Shown here piece after piece: positions 8,921 to 22,041 of a stretch of 64,000 nucleotides of DNA. The notes under the pieces are model-generated. The model was not told the origin of the DNA and ran no database searches. It was given only the letters and a program-made list of their open reading frames with translations. The translations under genes were made by a program, and so were the position numbers. This DNA is from Rhizopus arrhizus. Lineage: Eukaryota; Mucoromycota; Mucoromycetes; Mucorales; Rhizopodaceae. The stretch lies in contig JAKZZE010000016.1 of the NCBI GenBank assembly GCA_024220505.1, forward strand, positions 930,001 through 994,000, in the 5' to 3' direction. Positions within the stretch are counted from its first letter, which is position 1, and every line of letters begins with the position of its first letter.

Positions 8921-11860
8921 GGTTAAAGAATGCAAGAAAGAAATAAAGGGCTGAATGAAATAAAAAACTAAGCTGGGTATAAAAAATAAGGAGCTCTGCG
9001 GGGATCTGCAAACTGACGGTAAAATGGAAAGTCTTTCTAAACAAAATGAACTCTTAAATACAAAGCCATTCAAATACTAATCTCTATTTTTCATGAAATA
9101 TTTACCAACACGTGCTTTAATCTAAATCTAGAATATACTACCCTTTTTTTCTACGTTTTGAGGGTAATACAAACATAATGTAACGAAGAACACAAATATG
9201 AATGCAATATATAACAGAAGCGAATTGAATGAAGACGGTTACCATTTAAGCTTAGCTTGTAGCTGACAGTCTTATTTTCTGGTTCTATACTCTTTTTTGT
9301 TGTCATTGAAGTTAGAGTTAACTATTAAGGAGTATTACCTTTAATCTCCTCGACTGATACTTAGCGCCATAAAAGAAAGTCTCTCATAGCCCCTTATGTA
9401 CTTTTTTTTGGCTACATGATACATACATCGATTTGACTTGTGGCTTACTACAGAAGTTTCTTCAATCCTTATAGACTAAAGTATCTAAACCAAATTACTT
9501 TCAATTGAAGTATTTTTAAAAAAAATCTCAACCACCATAATTAGTAGTTCTGTAAAGGCTGTCAAACTTGAATTTAAATCAACATCATTGATATCCAATA
9601 TCTTTAATGTCGATGTAAAATTGGCTGTCATTAAATTCAAACAGTAAGAAATGCTGGCAAAAATGAATATATCAGTCATTTTCTTTGTAATTCGCATTGT
9701 GAACCTCTACATATTGCCTCTAACGCTATACTGGCATGTTTGAAAGGTTAAGTGACATGGTTCTTGCAAATTTGACAAGCATAAATATTAAAAATACATC
9801 ATTGATTACTGCTTAAAAGCAATGTGTTATAAAATACAACCAAACCTTCAAAGATAAGAAGTTTACTAGCAAAAGGATCAGCCATTAAGCAAAACGTTAT
9901 TTTGACCTCTACTCAAATCTGATGGTAAATAATTATTCTAAAAGGGGTTTTCTGTAGAATTTTCACTGTTAATTTTCAAAATTAAGCCATTTGGCCCTAT
10001 TTCTTTTCATAAAATTGAAGATTTATTGTAGAAAAAATAAAATATCAAAAGTAACCGGTAAAAAGAAAAAAGTTGCTTAAAAACTTTTAATTGGTAAATC
10101 ATATTTGCTTTTATTATTTAAAGATGTATGTACTTTATAGCTTTAAACTGCAGAAATCCCGAAATAAAACAATGACTAGTTAACAATGTTTGTGTGGAAA
10201 TGCTTAATAGAAAATTTAAAGACCTTTGAGAAGAAAGAAAATATGACCTTCTTATATTATTTTAACTTATCAATTTCAATTCATAGGTTATAAGTTAAAC
10301 GTAGCAATTGTTACAAATGTTATAATTATTAACAGTGCATCATATAATAGATTTCATGTAAAATATGTGTACTCAATTCTTACTAGAAATTTCTTTGGGA
10401 ACAAAAACAGAAGGCAAGACTACGTATGCTTAAGGATGTTCAATTAAAATTACGATATCAATCTTTAATATTTAAAATAAAGTATCAGCTTGTCTTCATT
10501 TTTGTTTAATGCCATATCCATAACATAAGCTTAAAAGCTTTTTAAGCTTTCCTTAAATACTTTACTCATTTGTTACGGCAAGGTATACTTTATAAGGAAA
10601 ATAGATGCTATTTATCAGTTTCTCATGACGACATTTTAGTTGTATTTTATGCCCATTGAAATACATTTTTTTTGTTTTTGTCTATGCTTCCACTTGCTCC
10701 TTTTTTTTCTTGATATCGATCCGCTTTTTCATTGAAGCTACATTTGCTATTTAACCATAGTTGCTAGCTCGTCTTTGTGTCATAGTTAAGAAGCCAATAT
10801 GATTGTAAATGGCTTGCTTATTAAATCCTTATATTTCGTTTTGCTATAATCCAAAAAATATAGTTAAGAAATTTTCATTGATCTATTATCACAACTTTTA
10901 ATAAAAGCTATTATTTTGAGTTTAACAAGTGTAATTTGAATGCGATTTATATTTTCGAAAGCAGCCAATGGAAAATTTATTTAAGCATTTTTTTATTTCT
11001 TGGAGTTAATTATCTAATATTTTTTTTTCGTGTAGAAATAATAATCACAATAAGCCATTTGATTCTAAAAAAAAAGGAATTTCCTGCCAAAATAAAAATA
11101 CCCTTTTTTTATATAAGTTCATCAAGTAAATTCTTTCCAAATATAAGCACATAATATATTGAAAACTTGAATGTCAATTACAGTAAATTGTAAAGTATTA
11201 CCCTATATAATAACATATTAGCTTTAGCAGCAATCCAAGATTTCAAACCCATTAAAATAGTTCTAAAATCAGTTGTTATACAGCAGTAAGATGGTACATT
11301 GGAAGGGATAAATCTGATCAACCACTGATAAAATTGGCAACCTTAAAATAAAAGATTCACATACTTCATTTGTTCAATGTTGTTTACAATTTTTTATCCT
11401 ACTGGGCTCTTGGTATTCTAAGAATGTAAATATAAATAGTGATTTTGTTAATTCGATACAATCGCGTACCTTTTGTCTGAACAACCGTGTAGCCAGACAG
11501 TATTGCAGTTTATGCAGCATCATAATATAAGCTAAATAATTGGCTAATCAAATTTATTCTAAAGTCAGATGATATAATCAATTTTGTAACTATTATGATA
11601 CTTTTTTAAAAGGAAAAAAAGTTTCATCAATAGATATTTTTAAAGAAGATAACTGGTTGATATACTAGTAGCACAGCATTTTATTTTTGCTTTAAAGACA
11701 CCGGATTACTTAATTTTAGTATATTAAATTTTACCAAGACAGTTATTTATGTGCTTTCTATGAGATAGTGATAGTATATTAATAAGAAATTGTTAAAAAA
11801 TTAGCAATACTTTCTTTCTATTATTTATTTATAGAATAAAATAAGAACTACAGATGCTGA
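8921..11860. other. Long AT-rich intergenic region
   Basis: Nearly 3 kb with stops in every frame and no protein motif. ORFs at 9485-9697 and 10936-11154 are hydrophobic AT-rich shadows. No tRNA or recognisable repeat was found. It could be decayed transposon sequence or a long regulatory region. Confidence 0.4.
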
Positions 11861-11866
11861 ATGAGA

Positions 11867-11874
11867 TATAAAAG
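11867..11874 (+). promoter_or_regulatory. TATA-like box before a possible small gene
   Basis: TATAAAAG lies 44 nt upstream of the ATG at 11918. This is close to a usual TATA-to-start layout for a short 5' UTR, but TATA-like strings are common in DNA this AT-rich. Confidence 0.25.
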
Positions 11875-11917
11875 TCGTTACAGCTTAACTTCATTTGCGT
11901 CAATTTACAAAATCAAC

Positions 11918-12343
11918 ATGAGTGGATAAAACAAGTATAACGCGGTAGCACATATAACTTAGTATGTAAGCAAGTATCGTGGCCAAAAAATTTGTGCTTG
12001 TAATTAGATAAATATCAAACGCCTATCTATAATTTTCAGATCAAAAAAGTAGACAAAGATTGTCAAGATACTTTACAATGCCTGACCTTTGTGATTCAAA
12101 AACATCTTTCGAACAAGATCTTCGATCTCAAATTGAATATATGAACTTTTTCAAAGGCTCCGCTCAAACTGTCTTCAAGACTTTTTTTATAAGTATACTA
12201 TTTAAACTTATAACATACCTCACGTTTAGGTGCCTTGTCTTAAAGACAAACTTTCTCGTTTGGTTTCTGCTTTATTCGCTATACTCATTGAATTGAATGG
12301 TTTGAAAGAATTTGTCTATTCCGAGATGAGGAATATGGTTTGA
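11918..12343 (+). CDS. Possible small multi-exon gene, unknown
   Basis: Two coding-like blocks are separated by intron-like DNA. The middle block (from about 12042) reads QKSRQRLSRYFTMPDLCDS and onward to KGSAQT. The last block begins after TTTAG at 12230 and reads VPCLKDKLSRLVSALFAIL then IELNGLKEFVYSEM, ending in a stop at 12343. Joining ATG-A at 11918-11921 and splicing after SAQT keeps frame throughout, but both donors (GTGGAT, GTCTTC) are poor. A TATA-like box sits upstream. Amphipathic helices dominate; no domain is recognised. It may be a real small gene or a decaying one. Confidence 0.3.
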
Positions 12344-13518
12344 GCTTCAACTGCTAGAAAACATTAATTGTTTTTACACTTGTTACAGACAATTTTTATA
12401 TGAGTGAAATCAATACTCAATCAGTCTGCTCACTTTATCAATTCTAGAATATTGGTTAGCTTGGGTTACAAACCTTTTAGAGCTTAGTGTATCTCGTAAC
12501 TCCTTCATTGTTGTTAGGAAGCATTTCCTATGCATTAATGTGTAATCTTCATTATTACTACTATTGAAAAGAAATTCAAAAGCATAATTACAGATTTACA
12601 TAATCAAATTTTTGACAAATTGTTAAAGTACCTTAATAAAGTAGTAGTGCAACTTATTCACATTGAAACTGTTTATTAGTAATACTACCGCTGGTAGAAG
12701 TTTACACGGCAACTAATAAAAAGCCAAAAGAAGCTAACATTTTATATAGAAATTATTTCTTTTCTTTTGTATTGAATCATTACATTCTCAAACTCGGCAT
12801 AGTCTGGAAACAGGAATGAATTTAATACCTGTAATATTTAATCAAAAGTAAATTGACTTGTCTTTCTTTCTCTTGAATGAACGACGTCTTGAGCATAGTT
12901 TCTTTTTCTTGATAAATTTTTGCGTACTTAACCATTATATAATGAGAAATGAGAGATACTGTGATCATGTAGGATATCATTTTTATGTTAGCAACACCAA
13001 ATGAGAAATATTGAAGCAGAAAAATTTATTGGTGACCTTTAAATTGATGATTGGTATATATAATATTAACCCCTTTTTTATCCTATTGTTATATCTTTAA
13101 TCACTTCATATCATTTATATGATAAATAGCTACACTTATCTAATGAAAGTTATAATCATTCTGCTCAAACAACATTTTGTTACAATTTGAAATGAAAAGG
13201 TTTATTATGGTCTGAGTATAAACTACTACTATTATCATTTAAATGTAAGCATCCATGGCTTTTTTTTTAAAGAAAGAAGAGCAATAAAATGTGAAATTTG
13301 CTGTATATTTTGAAGTATGTATGAGTAGGCTTCAGTCTCTTGAAGCATATTGCAAATAGTAATAGATGAAGTAAAATGAAATTTTCCAAAGAATCTTTAT
13401 CTGCGTCATCACTAAATTCATATTCCGACAAATAATTGGGGCGCAGGTGTATTCATTTTTTTTTTGAAAAAAAAAAAGAAACGCGCTTTTCCTTCTTCAA
13501 TCTACTTTTTTTTTTAAA
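12344..13518. other. Intergenic, upstream of the nucleoporin gene
   Basis: AT-rich with no supported ORF. The last 100 bases include T and A runs (13459-13478, 13507-13515) just before the ATG, a pattern repeated at other genes in this window. The promoter of the nucleoporin gene presumably lies here. Confidence 0.4.
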
Positions 13519-16500
13519 ATGTTTGGAAAAAGTACTTTTGGTCAGCCTGCTACAGGAGGCTTTGGTCAGCAACCACAACAAACAAATTCTGTATTTGGTC
13601 AACAACCTCAGCAGCAACAACCTAGTGCTTTTGGAGGTAGTGATGCACAAAAAATGAATAATGTAAAATTAATAAGATTTTAGGATTTGGAGCTGCAAAC
13701 CCAACAGGAGCTTTTGGTGCCACTAATACTGGAGGCGCTTTTGGACAGCCTGCTCAACCATCTGCTTTTGGACAACCTGCAGCTACTACAGGTAGAGATT
13801 ATTATAAACAATTATAGAAAAATGTTTTTTAATTATTTACAATTGAATGTAGGTTTCGGGGCAACAACATCTGCCTTTGGCCAACCCAAACCTACTGGTT
13901 TTGGGTTTGGTAATACTAGCACACCTGCTTTTGGTTCAAGTAAAGAAACATAACCCAACCAAAAAAAAATAGATTCTAATGATTACATCTTAACTTAGCT
14001 CAACCCGCTGCTAACACTGGATTTGGAGGTTTCGGCTCAAGTAAGTGGATTGTTTCTTATATAATTCTTTAACTAAATTAACATAAAGCTTCAGCTACAA
14101 ACACTTCAGCTTTCGGAGCCAACACAGCCAACACAAGTGGTGGTCTGTTTGGACAACGCCCTGCTACAGGCGGATTTGGTAGTACAACGACAACTGGTGC
14201 ATTTGGCCAACCACAACAACAACAGCCTTCAGCATTTGGAGGAGGGTTTGGCAGTACGACAGGTTCGGCCTTTGGTCAGCCTGCTGCTGGAGCTAATCAA
14301 GGTACAGCCGGTGCAGATTTTGCTCCTACTCAAGATCGTGATCTTACGACTGGTGTAAACAATTTCTTCCAAACAATTACTGCTATGCCTCAATATAAAG
14401 ATTATTCCCTCGAAGAACTTCGTTTACAAGATTATACGCAAGGTAGAAAGACAGCTTCCGCAGCTGGCGGTGCATTTGGCCAACCTGCAGCTGGAGGTGC
14501 CTTTGGACAGACAACGAATACGATGGGTGGTGGCGCATTTGGTCAGCCTGCCGCCACTGGAGGTGCTTTTGGTCAACCTGCTACAGGGGGTGCTTTTGGT
14601 CAACCTGCTCAAGGCAGCATGTTTAATGCTTCCAATCCTAGTGGTGGTATCTTTGGACAACAGCAATCAAGCACACCTGCATTTGGACAAAACACTGGAA
14701 CTAGCGCATTTGGTCAAAATACCGGAACCAATGCCTTCGGAAGTACAGCCAACACTGGCACCACTGGTTTTGGTGCAGGTGCTACAGGCGGTGCATTTGG
14801 CGCTAATGCTGCTAAACCTTTCGGATTTGGTAAAGTTTCTTTTATAACAAACACATGTTTTTTAATCATGCAATTAACTTTTTTTTTTTTCAGGTAGTAC
14901 ATCTGCTGCACCTACCACTGGCTTTGGTGCAACCGGAACTAATGCATTTGGACAGCAACAAACTAATACAGGAGGATTTGGGCAACAGCCGGCCCAGACG
15001 GGCGGATTTGGAGGATTTGGAGCCAAACCTGCTGGTGCAGCAACCAATACTGGATTTGGAGGATTTGGTAATACGGGCGCTGCTACTGGTGGATTTGGTG
15101 CAGCTACTAGCAAGCCTGCTTCAAACTTTAGTTTTGGTCAACCTGCAACCTCTACTGGAACAACCGGATTTGGTGGCTTTGGTGCAACAAATACTGCCAC
15201 AGGTGGATTTGGTCAACCTGCAGCAGGAGCTGCTGGTGGAGGCCTCTTTGGCGCCACTAAACCCGCAACCTCAACTACTTCCCTCTTTGGTAACACTGCT
15301 GGCGGTACAACTGGTACAACTGGCTTTGGCGGTTTTGGTACTGGACAAACCAATACCACAACAGGTTTTGGAGCGGGCACGTCAGGACTATTTGGCCAAA
15401 AGCCTACTACGAGTACAGCCGGTGGACTGTTTGGAGGAGGTACCCTTGGAGGTGGCACCACAGGCTTTGGTGGATTTGGTCAACAGCAACAAAATACTGG
15501 GTCTTTCAACTTGCCTGCCCAGGGTGGTTTAACCTCATTTGGTACCAGCGGTTTGCAAACGCAGCAGCAGCCCTTGATCGCGGCTGTTGACAAAAACCCT
15601 TACGGCAGTAATCCATTGTTTGATTTATCCAAGACATCTGGTCCCAGTGCCGACTCGAAGTCTGCACCTTCTGCTGTTGCCGTGAATGGTTCTGGAAGCA
15701 AGCCAGCAACTCCTCACTATCCTATCTCTCCTCGTGTCGTCTCCAAGATCAAACTTCGTGGATTTTCTGTTACCCCTGTGAGTCGACCTACCAAGAAGAA
15801 GACAGGTCAATCATCTCTTGAAGGCATTAGCGATGATGCTGTCCTTGGTGTTGGAGCCTTTGCTCCTCGTGAGAACGGCAAGAAACTAGTATTGGATGAC
15901 AACATTGACCCTGCTAACATTGTAGCCATTGTAAACAAGAAGGCTGAGAAGAAGAAAGTTTTATTTGATCCCAGTCTTGAATATGTTGCCTCTAAGGAAA
16001 TCAACAGTACTAGTGCACCACTCCCACCTACTCAAACGAACAGTATTCATCCTGGATCAGGACCAGGTTTGATTAACTCTATTCCCTCCTCCTCTGCTGC
16101 TATTAAAAATGGCTACTATATTTCACCCACACTTGAAACATTGAAAGGCATGAGCAAAGAAAGTTTGAAAACAGTGCACAACTTAGTTATTGGACGTAAA
16201 GGATTTGGTGAAGTTAAATTTGAAAAACCTGTTGATTTGTCTGAAGTGGATTTGGATGACTTGTTGGGTAATCTTGTGCTTATTGAAGACAAGAGAGTGG
16301 TCGTGTATCCTGATGAAACTGAAAAGAAGCCTGCTGGCACCCAATTGAATGTTCCTGCCTTGATCAAGATTGAAAACTGTTTCTCACATGACAAGAACAC
16401 GGGCGCTGCCATCAGGGATCCCCAACACCCTCGTTTTAAATTGTTTGTTGATAAACTTCGTCAAAGAACCAATGTTGAATTTGTGGATTACGATGACTCT

Positions 16501-16536
16501 ACTGGCACTTGGACTTTTAGAACAGAACAGTTCTAA
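13519..16536 (+). CDS. NUP98: Nup98/Nup116-type FG nucleoporin with GLEBS motif and APD
   Basis: Nuclear pore protein that forms the permeability barrier and docks mRNA-export factors. Six exons (13519-13636, 13684-13791, 13853-13939, 13999-14040, 14089-14829, 14894-16536), all phase 1, give 912 residues. Residues 1 to about 190 and 240-560 are GLFG/FG repeats (many AFGQ, GFG). At about 190-240 lies a GLEBS motif for Gle2/Rae1, with NNFFQTITAMPQYKDYS and EELRLQDYTQGRK. Residues about 770-912 form the autoproteolytic-domain fold (GYYISPTLETL, LVIGRKGFGEV, GTWTFRTEQF). The protein stops exactly at the Phe that precedes the scissile Ser in Nup98-Nup96, so no Nup96 is fused. The exon 5 acceptor could also be at 14094 without changing frame. 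Confidence 0.94.
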
Positions 16537-17668
16537 TATTACAATATTCTATCCCTTATTTTTTTTTTTTTTCATCATTTCTTAAATAAACATATTTCAA
16601 AATAGAAAAAAGCAATATAAAAAAAATCCTTATAAAAAATAATAAGGCTATTTTGAAATATTGGAGATAAACATGGTCTTTATTTCAGAATCTGTAATAC
16701 TCAGTCTTCCTTTTCTTACTCCTTTGAGCTATTCATTTATGTCACTGTATTCTTTATTTGTCTTGCAATGTATTAACAGTATCTGCAAGAGTAAAATGTG
16801 CACAGTATGGCATTTTCTCTTGAAGAGCTTGTATATATTATATGATCATTGAACGTAGGTTTTCTTGGGCACAGGAACAAGTCAGTAACACACAAAAACG
16901 TTTTGTTACCTCACCACAGCTCCGTCTTCTCAAGTACTGCCAACAGATTACTCTTTCTGTGATCATCAAACCACCCAGGCCGCTATTCACCACCCGATCA
17001 TTCTCAATTTGAACTTTTTCTGTTTATTTCTTAATCTTTTCTGACAGGATGGGGTAGATAGTTTGATTGCCAATCTGAAGGATTTTCTTTTGTGTCATCT
17101 ACTAAAAGCAGTCGTCAATCCATTCAGTGACAAGATCGATCTCTTTTCTCACAAAAGAAGCAAAAGTTCACTCTAATGTCCATCATGAATTGTATTTCAT
17201 ACGTTTCATAATGACCGTGTTGAGGGGTTTCCTTATTCTTTTTGAATCTTACTGTGGCTATGAATGAAATGCTCCACTGAGGAGGGGGGAAAGGGGAAAT
17301 AGTCAAGGTTGAATGCGAATGGATTCAATATTTTCTGATGACTGTTTTCATCCTACATTCGATATGTGGTACAGTGGTCTTTTGTACCATCTAGGTTTCA
17401 TGATAAACATGCTTGTGTCTTGTGTTTTTAATAGAGTTTCATTCTTTCAGGTTGAATGATGAAGATAAAAGAAGAGGACTTTTTTTGGTGACTTTAATTT
17501 TTTCATGTCTTGTTTATCGTATCATAATAAGCAAGTGATGAATAGTGAAACAAAAAGATCTGATATCTAACTAAATAATATCGGTGATTGAATTGTTATG
17601 ACCAAATAAAAAGTGTTATCGACGCCCTTTTTTGAATTCTTTTTCTTTCTTTTTTAATAGTTGTATCA
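16537..17668. other. Intergenic, no supported gene
   Basis: Starts with a T run (16557-16572) that probably belongs to the nucleoporin 3' UTR. ORFs at 16661-16852 and 17124-17306 lack any motif. The end has a polypyrimidine stretch and TTTTTTAATAG at 17650-17660, which looks like a 3' splice site for the next ORF. Confidence 0.4.
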
Positions 17669-17971
17669 ATGAATATTATTGCACCATGTCCACAAAAGCC
17701 TTCAAGATATAATTATTATTTTATAGAAGAACAAGTAGATGAAGCGTGTCAAGAAATACGACAGATATTGACTACTTCTAATAAAATGACTGAAGAATAT
17801 TCTATTATTCGAACTAATAATCCAATGCCTCATGACAGTAGTTTTATTATTCCTAATCAACCAAGTGTATCTCTAAATGAATCCAGACCAAGATCTTTTA
17901 GTTTGGGTAATTCAAGAATGTTGTCTGTTCCTACTTTAGATGATAAGCTTATTGACAATCTTGCCTACTAA
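17669..17971 (+). CDS. Small hypothetical protein
   Basis: Encodes 100 residues beginning MNIIAPCPQKPSRYNYYF and ending LIDNLAY. The first third is helical and acidic (EEQVDEACQEIRQIL); the rest is Ser/Asn/Pro-rich with RPRSFSLG, a possible basophilic kinase or 14-3-3 site. No domain is recognised. A polypyrimidine tract ending in TAG sits eight bases before the ATG, so this may be the last exon of a longer transcript with an upstream exon I could not place. Codon use looks coding rather than random. Confidence 0.5.
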   Translation: MNIIAPCPQKPSRYNYYFIEEQVDEACQEIRQILTTSNKMTEEYSIIRTNNPMPHDSSFIIPNQPSVSLNESRPRSFSLGNSRMLSVPTLDDKLIDNLAY

Positions 17972-18536
17972 ATAATATTGTTTATATATCAAATATGTAC
18001 ATACAACAACATCCCTTCCTCTTTCCTTTACATTCAATGTTACTCTCTTTCCTATGCAAATATATAAATACATATAAATACTGTATACATACTTTATAAA
18101 TAAACCAATCTTTTATATCAAAAACACATTCGGAAAATTATAAAATCATAAACTTGTTTACAATCATAGTCATCCGATACACTCATCCTTAATTATAAGG
18201 AGATTGAGGGGGAGGGGTTTTCGATAAAAGGAAAAGGGGGAATTGAATTTAATAGAAAAGTTTCCAAAAATAGAGTCAAAAAAAATACTCAGCCAATGAG
18301 CATATCACAAATAAAACCAGTATTTTGGACAGGAAAAAAAAAGGAAAAAAAAAAGGAAAAAAAAAAAAAAAAAAGGTTTCATTTGTTTCAAGGGAACGCG
18401 AATGGGTTAAATGCAAAGTACCCCTGAAGGGCAACTTTGATAAATTACACTTGATCTCTGCATGATACAAAATAAGCACACAAGGACAAAACTGGAAATG
18501 GATTCTACAAACTATTTTTATTTTCTTTATTGTTTT
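17972..18536. other. Intergenic with A-rich tracts
   Basis: Convergent region between the small ORF and CPA2. It contains A runs at 18340-18374 broken by GG. Probably both 3' UTRs; no gene seen. Confidence 0.45.
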
Positions 18537-21500
18537 CTAAATCTTTGTATCAACGAATTCACCCCAACTCTTGACTTCATCAGGCATACTTTCCACTTGA
18601 TCTTTTCTATGCTGTACACATGAATCAACAAATAATACGGCCACCTTTGAATCATTCAATAGAGGAATACCAAAGTCAACAGCCGCACGACGACACACAT
18701 AGCCTTCATCTAATTGATCGGGTGCACGGATCTTGGCCAGATGGATCACAAAGTCAATGTTATTCTCATTAAATAATCTTCCGAGTTCTCTTTTATCTTC
18801 TGCGCATGAAGCAATAGGTAAACAGACTGAAGGAATACCTTCTTTATCCATCAATGCCTTGTCTTGTTCGGTTGGTACAAAAATAGGATGAGACAGTTGA
18901 TGATACAAAGTCTTTGCGATATAAACATAATCTTCTGTATTCGTCACACGATCTCCACCGATCAAAACACCCGCACCTTGTTTAGGAATTCTAAAGTTCT
19001 GTGTGGCTTGAATAGCAGCCCAAAAGGCTTGGTATTTGTCTTTACCAAAGCAGGCTACTTCACCTGTCGAGGCCATTTCTACACCCAAGAAGGGATCAGC
19101 GCCTTGAAGACGAGTCCATGAGAATTGAGGAACCTTGATGGCTTGATAGTCATAATCCTTCTTCATCAGATCCACAGGAGAAGGAACATCCTTTTGAGCA
19201 AGGGCACGGGTGGCGACATCAATAAAGTTAATACCGAGTACCTTGGAAACAAAGGGGAATGAACGAGAGGCACGCAGGTTACATTCGATGACCTTCAACA
19301 CCGGCTCAGCTTGTCCGGGGAGGGTCTGTTTGATGATCTGCATATTAAAGGGACCCGTGATCTCGAACGCTTCAGCCACCTTGTCCGCAATTTCCTTCAG
19401 ACGGTCCATGATTTCCTTCGAGAGGTCACGAGGTGGTAAGATCAAGGTAGCATCACCCGAGTGAACACCGGCGTTTTCGACATGTTCAGATACAGCATGA
19501 ACGAGGACAACACCCTTGCTGGCTACACAATCCACATCGATCTCTTGCGCATTTTCAATAAACTTTGTAATCACCACCGGATGAAGAGGAGAGACATTGG
19601 TGGCATCCGTCAGGTTGTGTTGAAGGGCTTCGGGTGTATAAGCCACGTTCATCGCAGCGCCTGAAAGCACATAGGAAGGACGGACGAGGACAGGATAGCC
19701 TACGTCTTCTGCAAATTGGAAAGCGGCCTCAACACTCGATAACTCTTTCCAGGCAGGTTGATCGACACCGATCTTGTCTAGCATCTTTGAGAACTGGAAA
19801 CGGTCTTCGGCGGCATCAATCATCTGTGGGCTGGTACCAAGGATGTTGAGCTGGCTTTGATGAAGTTTGAGAGCAATGTTCTGAGGCAACTGTCCACCCA
19901 CGCTGACAACGACTCCCTTTGCACTCTCTAATTCCGCAATGTCCATCACACGCTCAAAACTGAGTTCTTCAAAGTACAGTCGGTCACATTCATCAAAATC
20001 AGTCGAGACCGTCTCGGGGTTATAATTCACCATCACCGTCTTTTCACCCAACTCACGCAGAGAACGGGTACAAGAGACACCACACCAATCAAATTCGACG
20101 GATGAACCGATACGGTAAACACCTGAACCAAGCACCATCGTTCCCTTATCTTCAAAGCTCACGTCATTGGTGACTGCATTGTAAGTGGTGTAAAGGTAAT
20201 TGGTGTGAGCAGGGAATTCGGCCGCGACAGTATCGATACGCTTCACGACAGGAACAATACCATGCTGTTTACGAAGCTCACGAACACTCATCTCATCAGA
20301 GCCTACCAATCGAGCAATCTTGAGATCAGAAAAACCAGCCTTCTTGGCATCCTTGAGTAGTCCGACATGCAAATGTTTCAAGGGTTCAGTTGCTTGATCG
20401 ACCAGTTGCAATTCGATACGAGCAATCTTTTGAAGCTTGTACAAGAACCATTTGTCAATATTGGTCAGTGCATTCAAATGGTCTACCGTGTATCGATCAC
20501 GAATCGCCTTGTCCTTGTTCAGCATGACTTGACCCAGAGCAAACAGACGTTGATCGGTAGGGTTACGCAAGACATCATCTACATCTTCAAATGCCTCAGG
20601 TAAACCTTCAAAGCCAAGGAAGCGAGGATCGACTTGACGAATGGCCTTTTGCAAACTTTCTTCAAAGGTTCTTCCTACTGCCATCACTTCACCTACCGAT
20701 TTCATGGCAGAACCAATGTGACGATCGACATATTGAAATTTGGAAAGATCCCAACGAGGAATCTTGGTAACGACGTAATCCAGAGCAGGTTCAAAACAGG
20801 CTGTTGTCGTCTTGGTCACTGCGTTCTGAAGGCTGGGTAAGGTATGACCGAGGGCAATCTTGGCAGCGATAAAAGCCAGAGGATAACCCGTGGCCTTGGA
20901 AGCAAGAGCACTGGAACGAGAAAGACGAGCGTTGACTTCGATCACCTTGTATTCTAAACTCTTGGGATTCAGAGCATATTGAACGTTACATTCACCCACC
21001 ACACCCAAATGACGAATGATCTTGATGGCCGCTGTACGAAGCATATGATATTCTTCATCACTCAACGTTTGAGAGGGAGCGACGACGATGGATTCACCGG
21101 TATGAACACCCAGAGGATCAAAGTTTTCCATGTTACAGATCGTGATACAATTATTAGCAGAATCACGCATCACTTCATATTCTACTTCTTTCCAACCCTT
21201 CATCGATCTTTCAACCAGTAACTGAGGTACGAGCGATAAGGATTTAGTGGCCAAACTACGCAACTCGGTTTCATTATCAGCAAAACCAGAACCAAGACCA
21301 CCCAAGGCAAAAGCACAACGAACAATAACAGGATAACCAATCTCACGGGCTGCCTCCAAGGCTTCTTCTACTGTATTAACAGCAGTAGATTGGGCAACAG
21401 GAATATCAATTTCTAATGACGACAAAAAAAAAAAATTAGATTATCTGTTTTAGCTTATCTACGGAGATTTAAATAAATTACCATTCAGAGCCTTCACAAA

Positions 21501-22041
21501 GAGATCACGATCTTCAGAAGTAATCAAGGTTTGAATGGGTGTACCAAGTACTTTGATATTCAAACGTTTCAAGATACCCGATCGATCTAATTCTATACCA
21601 CAATTGAGAGCTGTTTGACCACCGAATGTGAGCAAGATACCATCAGGACGTTCACGTTCAAGAATATGAGAAACATATTCACAAGTGACAGGTAAGAAAT
21701 AAACTTGATCAGCTAAAGAATGAGAGGTTTGAATAGTGGCAATATTCGGATTAACCAAGATGGTCTTGATACCCGATTCACGTAATGCTTTGATGGCTTG
21801 AGAACCTAAAAATGAAAAAGGTAAATACAAAGGTAATAAAGGAAGTGAATGAATACTTGCCAGAATAATCAAATTCACCTGCTTGACCGATACTGAGACC
21901 ACCAGAACCTACAACAAGTACTTTCTTGACATCAACAAGAGGTACATTGGATATGATTTCTTCAGAAACTTGAACAGCAGAACCTTCACGAGAATAAGCA
22001 GATGGAGGAGCAGAGAGAGGAATTGAATCAGTAGGATGCAT
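18537..22041 (-). CDS. CPA2: Carbamoyl-phosphate synthase, arginine-specific large subunit
   Basis: Makes carbamoyl phosphate from ammonia (delivered by the small subunit), bicarbonate and two ATP, for arginine synthesis. Three exons (21861-22041, 21482-21805, 18537-21412) give 1126 residues, close to yeast Cpa2. The start of the first half reads [19 protein letters not shown] and [14 protein letters not shown]; the second ATP-grasp half starts near [17 protein letters not shown]. The C-terminal allosteric MGS-like domain follows. There is no glutaminase domain in front and no dihydroorotase or ATCase behind, which separates it from the pyrimidine Ura2/CAD enzyme. Intron 1 starts with GC (GCAAGT) rather than GT; the frame and the conserved Gly allow no GT alternative. 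Targeting is unclear: the first 35 residues are Ser/Pro-rich and not a clear mitochondrial presequence. Confidence 0.95.

Noticed and set aside
14137..15532. Leu/Val-rich and Pro/Ala-rich ORFs on both strands
   Set aside because: Alternative frames of the FG-repeat region of the nucleoporin; low complexity comes from the repeats.
18864..21221. Several plus-strand ORFs of 67-85 codons
   Set aside because: Antisense shadows of CPA2 exon 3; no motif.
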